DNA of 5,048 nt from an uncultured Acetatifactor sp. (GTDB lineage Bacteria; Bacillota; Clostridia; Lachnospirales; Lachnospiraceae). Both the position numbers and the translations under genes were made by a program. Below the pieces are notes generated by a model. That model ran no database searches. It was not told where the DNA came from and saw nothing but the letters and a program-made list of their open reading frames with translations. Shown here piece by piece: positions 5,005 through 5,048 of this stretch (positions are counted from its first letter, which is position 1; the number at the start of each line of letters is the position of its first letter). The DNA is taken from assembly GCA_910577665.1 (NCBI GenBank), contig CAJTOJ010000066.1, positions 1 through 5,048 of the forward strand. Direction: 5' to 3'.

Positions 5005-5048
5005 GACCTCAAGGTCTCGCGCCCTCGCGGCTCTTACGCGATTTCCTT
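5005..5048. other. GC-rich window edge with short palindromes, unassigned
   Basis: This stretch is much richer in GC than the neighbouring AT-rich spacer and contains gacc-tcaa-ggtc (5005-5016) and clustered cgcg motifs. On the minus strand one frame ends in AAG GAA ATC GCG TAA (stop at 5036-5034), which could be the tail of the gene served by the terminator, but another frame stays open to a TGA nearer the hairpin. I cannot decide between them. Confidence 0.3.

Noticed and set aside
1..5048. CRISPR array, tRNA, rRNA, riboswitch, insertion sequence or transposase
   Set aside because: No regularly spaced repeats, cloverleaf, conserved RNA core or transposase frame was seen on either strand by eye.

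Overview
This window looks like chromosomal DNA from a gut-type Clostridia, most likely Lachnospiraceae. The signs are a moderate GC content, Gram-positive AAGGAG ribosome sites, a Gram-positive-style lipoprotein, and a regulator type I associate with that family. This placement is inferred from style and was not tested by a search.

Left part, plus strand (about 86-1404): two adjacent open frames are the two halves of one helix-turn-helix regulator with a helical, TPR-like effector region. They are separated by what looks like a single missing base near 736. The first half carries the HTH and the second half carries the C-terminal helical domain. Bases 1-85 hold no gene I can identify. They contain a 10-bp direct repeat, and a 19-codon open frame ending in TAG at 58-60 could be the tail of an upstream gene.

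Centre and right, minus strand (4697 down to 1401): a compact operon of secreted products, read right to left. It contains (1) a secreted Cys-rich mini-protein whose start is knocked out of frame by a seventh A in a poly-A run; (2) an intact 103-residue paralogue, 4326-4015; (3) a 743-residue lipoprotein with a propeller-like N-terminal half and an ABC-type solute-binding C-terminal half, whose ATG overlaps the stop of gene 2 as ATGA; (4) after a 146-nt gap with a perfect 11-bp hairpin, a 79-residue secreted acidic protein. The last gene ends tail to tail with the regulator, overlapping it by 4 nt (TTAA).

Right edge (4698-5048, 351 nt, no intact gene): this holds the operon's likely promoter region with a 7-bp dyad, a short remnant resembling the end of a Cof-type HAD hydrolase, a strong minus-strand terminator for a gene beyond the window, and a GC-rich edge I cannot assign.

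How it may work together (inference): all four operon products appear to be exported. The lipoprotein is probably held at the outer face of the membrane, where it could bind a ligand, with the Cys-rich proteins made in coupled amounts. No permease or ATPase is visible. The least described element is the paired Cys-rich family, with shared signature DGYCHCG, REK, C-x2-HG, YC-x4-C and D-x3-D-x-W.
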